NCBI GenBank assembly: GCA_032718475.1
Contig: JAUCBJ010001661.1
Location: 27,665 to 91,664, forward strand
Origin: Nemertoderma westbladi
Lineage: Eukaryota; Xenacoelomorpha; Nemertodermatida; Nemertodermatidae
DNA length: 64,000 bases
Direction of reading: 5' to 3'
The position numbers were made by a program, and so were the translations under genes. The notes beneath the pieces were generated by a model. It was not told where the DNA came from. It saw only the letters and a program-made list of their open reading frames with translations, and did not search any database. Shown one piece after another: positions 62,276-64,000 of the stretch. Position 1 is the first letter of the stretch. Each line of letters opens with the position of its first letter.

Positions 62276-64000
62276 ATGAGTCAGAACAACAACACTGACC
62301 CTCCATTAACGGAGTATTACGAGACGGCTGGTGAGACAACTAGTCAGCAATTAGACACTTCAGTACCTGACAGTACTGTGGACATTACTGAACCTACGAC
62401 AATTACTGTGGGTACCGCTACTGTAACAGAAGTTATAGACGATGACGGTGGTCAATCCCAGACATTTGGCTCACATCCCTACAACAATGTACCCGACCCA
62501 CATAGTGACAGTGGGAGTGAAACATCAACACCAGGTCCAACTATCAGCAGGAGTGCTGGTGGACATATGGCTAAAGTAACTAGTGCTACAAATAAATTAA
62601 TAAGAGTATTCGATAGGCAAGAGTACGAACCTGTAAATCTAGGCATATTACAGGATGAATATAATCAATTAATATTTACTCAAAGTAATAAACTGCAAGA
62701 ATTAGTAGGCCTGGCAGAAAAACGGCGGGAATTTAAAACTCTTACCAACCTGTACACTAAGTTACAAAGTATTCGTGCTACCTTTATTTCGATAACAAAT
62801 CGAATTCGGGCAATACGCGAGGAGTTCCGCGCAAGTTTAGCCGATGCATCGGAGGCACAAATAAACTTTGACTCAGAAGAATTCGAGTTGAATGAATGGG
62901 TAAATGTGTACATAAATAAGTTAGAGCGTTATCTATTTCAGAAGGGTGTGGTAGTACCCGGTTTACCGCTACCAACTAAGGCAAATGAAGTGGCCAGCGA
63001 ATATTCGGAAATCATTAACGAGGGAGCTCATTCGGTGGCGAGTAAAACCCGGTGTGAGGGTTCCGTGAGTTCGTTGTCGATTTCAGCCTCGCAACTATTA
63101 ACCGTGAGGAGGTTGAGCGAAGATGGGCAACAAGCAAAACGCGAACAACTTCGATTTGAACGAGAAGAAGAAATTCGGCGTAGTAGGCAACTGGCAGAAA
63201 CACAGTTGAAGCGATTAGAGCAAAATATATCGCAACTGAGTGTGGAAGAAACACATTTACTGGAGTCTGAAGCATGCGCGATAAGGGCCAAGAAATTAGA
63301 TATGGAAGCAGCAAATAGATTAGCTGAGATTGAACGTGGGAGGGTTCGAAGAGAAGCTGAGCGTGTTAAGGCGGATCGTTTAGCAGAAATCGAGAAGGCA
63401 CTAATTGAACGCGAAACTGATGCAAATCGCCAACGAATGGTTGATGATGCTATGCGTATCGAACAAGAAAATGAAATAGCAAGAAGAAAGAAAGAGCTGG
63501 AAGATCAGTGTTTGAAAATCGAGGCCCAACGTAAACAACAGCTTGAGGAGGACGAACGCAGAAGGAAACGAGAAGAATTGGCTAGTCGACAACGACGTAT
63601 CGCATCTGAACTTGAGGAAGCCAAATTAGCAGCGAGATGTTATAGAGCGAATTCATTGTTAAGCGAATTGGACCATGTTGCTTCCTCTGTAGAGCAGTAC
63701 AATGAAACTCATGGAAAGGATGCAATAGACTCAAAAATGCATTTCATCGATGCCTTTCATAGACGTTTTGCTGGCAAGGGATGGGTGGAAGAGGAATATG
63801 ATTTGCCACCTAGCATAAGTGGAACACAACGACGAAATCCTCGCCGTATTGAAAACCGTGGGGCGGAAGAATACCCAGAAATTGCATCAGGAGGAATATT
63901 GAATTTCACCAATGATAATTTTTCTCGCAAAACTCACCATCCACGAACTGGTAATCAGAAAAATCCGTCGTCTAGAGACCATGTGCCGCATTGTGAATGT
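62276..64000 (+). CDS. Gag-like coiled-coil protein of a second LTR retroelement, runs off the window
   Basis: An open frame of at least 575 codons from ATG at 62276 to the window edge without a stop. Residues 1-95 are Thr/Ser/Asp-rich (MSQNNNTDPPLTEYYETAGE). About 100-240 is helical. About 280-450 is a long charged coiled coil (RFEREEEIRRSRQLAETQL, LAEIERGRVRREAER). The layout, with a disordered start and then Glu/Arg/Ala coiled coil, parallels residues 1-460 of the BEL gag in this window, so a BEL/Pao or similar gag is likely. A cellular coiled-coil protein cannot be excluded because no zinc knuckle or protease is reached. Confidence 0.6.
   Translation, partial: MSQNNNTDPPLTEYYETAGETTSQQLDTSVPDSTVDITEPTTITVGTATVTEVIDDDGGQSQTFGSHPYNNVPDPHSDSGSETSTPGPTISRSAGGHMAKVTSATNKLIRVFDRQEYEPVNLGILQDEYNQLIFTQSNKLQELVGLAEKRREFKTLTNLYTKLQSIRATFISITNRIRAIREEFRASLADASEAQINFDSEEFELNEWVNVYINKLERYLFQKGVVVPGLPLPTKANEVASEYSEIINEGAHSVASKTRCEGSVSSLSISASQLLTVRRLSEDGQQAKREQLRFEREEEIRRSRQLAETQLKRLEQNISQLSVEETHLLESEACAIRAKKLDMEAANRLAEIERGRVRREAERVKADRLAEIEKALIERETDANRQRMVDDAMRIEQENEIARRKKELEDQCLKIEAQRKQQLEEDERRRKREELASRQRRIASELEEAKLAARCYRANSLLSELDHVASSVEQYNETHGKDAIDSKMHFIDAFHRRFAGKGWVEEEYDLPPSISGTQRRNPRRIENRGAEEYPEIASGGILNFTNDNFSRKTHHPRTGNQKNPSSRDHVPHCEC

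Overview
The window reads as nuclear DNA of a multicellular animal: split genes with GT-AG introns, several kinds of retrotransposon, tRNA-derived SINEs and long minisatellites. The frequent TAGGCCTA and ACCGGT palindromes, large BEL/Pao elements and RTE- and CR1-type LINEs suggest a marine invertebrate, perhaps an echinoderm or another non-vertebrate deuterostome. The species cannot be proved from the sequence alone.

Layout. 1-5.4 kb holds repeat debris: a dead LINE 3' end, a hairpin MITE-like repeat and an element built of CTACGCGTAG palindromes. 5.58-22.94 kb is one complete 17.4-kb BEL/Pao LTR retrotransposon on the minus strand. It has 1.17-kb LTRs, a CCCCC target duplication, a 2379-codon gag-pol frame, a broken integrase end and two unfamiliar downstream ORFs. 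It sits inside a 22-bp minisatellite that continues to 23.6 kb. 24.58-25.45 kb is an uninterrupted DRAM-family lysosomal membrane protein gene (plus strand). 29.68-48.36 kb is a split gene on the minus strand that I recognise exon by exon as ceramide kinase-like (CERKL/CERK family). I place ten exons, whose reading phases agree at eight of nine junctions by consensus-type splice sites and at the ninth by a weak donor. The first exon or exons were not found. 50.04-51.08 kb is an uninterrupted type II glycosyltransferase gene (minus). 52.58-56.49 kb is a DNA transposon with an IS3-type transposase remnant and inverted arms made of short satellite repeats. 57.27-60.29 kb is a frameshifted CR1-group LINE. 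62.28 kb to the end is an open gag-like frame of a second retroelement, cut by the window edge.

The most unusual feature is the 12-kb intron 31,821-43,773 of the CERKL-like gene. Almost all of it is a 46-bp minisatellite of roughly 190 units, plus a 3-kb RTE LINE inserted in that array with a 19-bp target duplication. Read in the gene's direction, each unit repeats the gene's own 3' splice acceptor, and the true acceptor is the last copy of the array. Each unit also carries a GGGTCA-AACA-AGGTCA direct repeat of nuclear-receptor DR4 form. Long plus-strand ORFs across the array (up to 1940 codons) are by-products of the repeat.

Host genes are therefore few: DRAM-like, CERKL-like, glycosyltransferase and possibly a 53-codon ORF. 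Most of the rest is mobile or tandemly repeated DNA, often nested. Three independent RTE-type LINE insertions lie inside tandem arrays.
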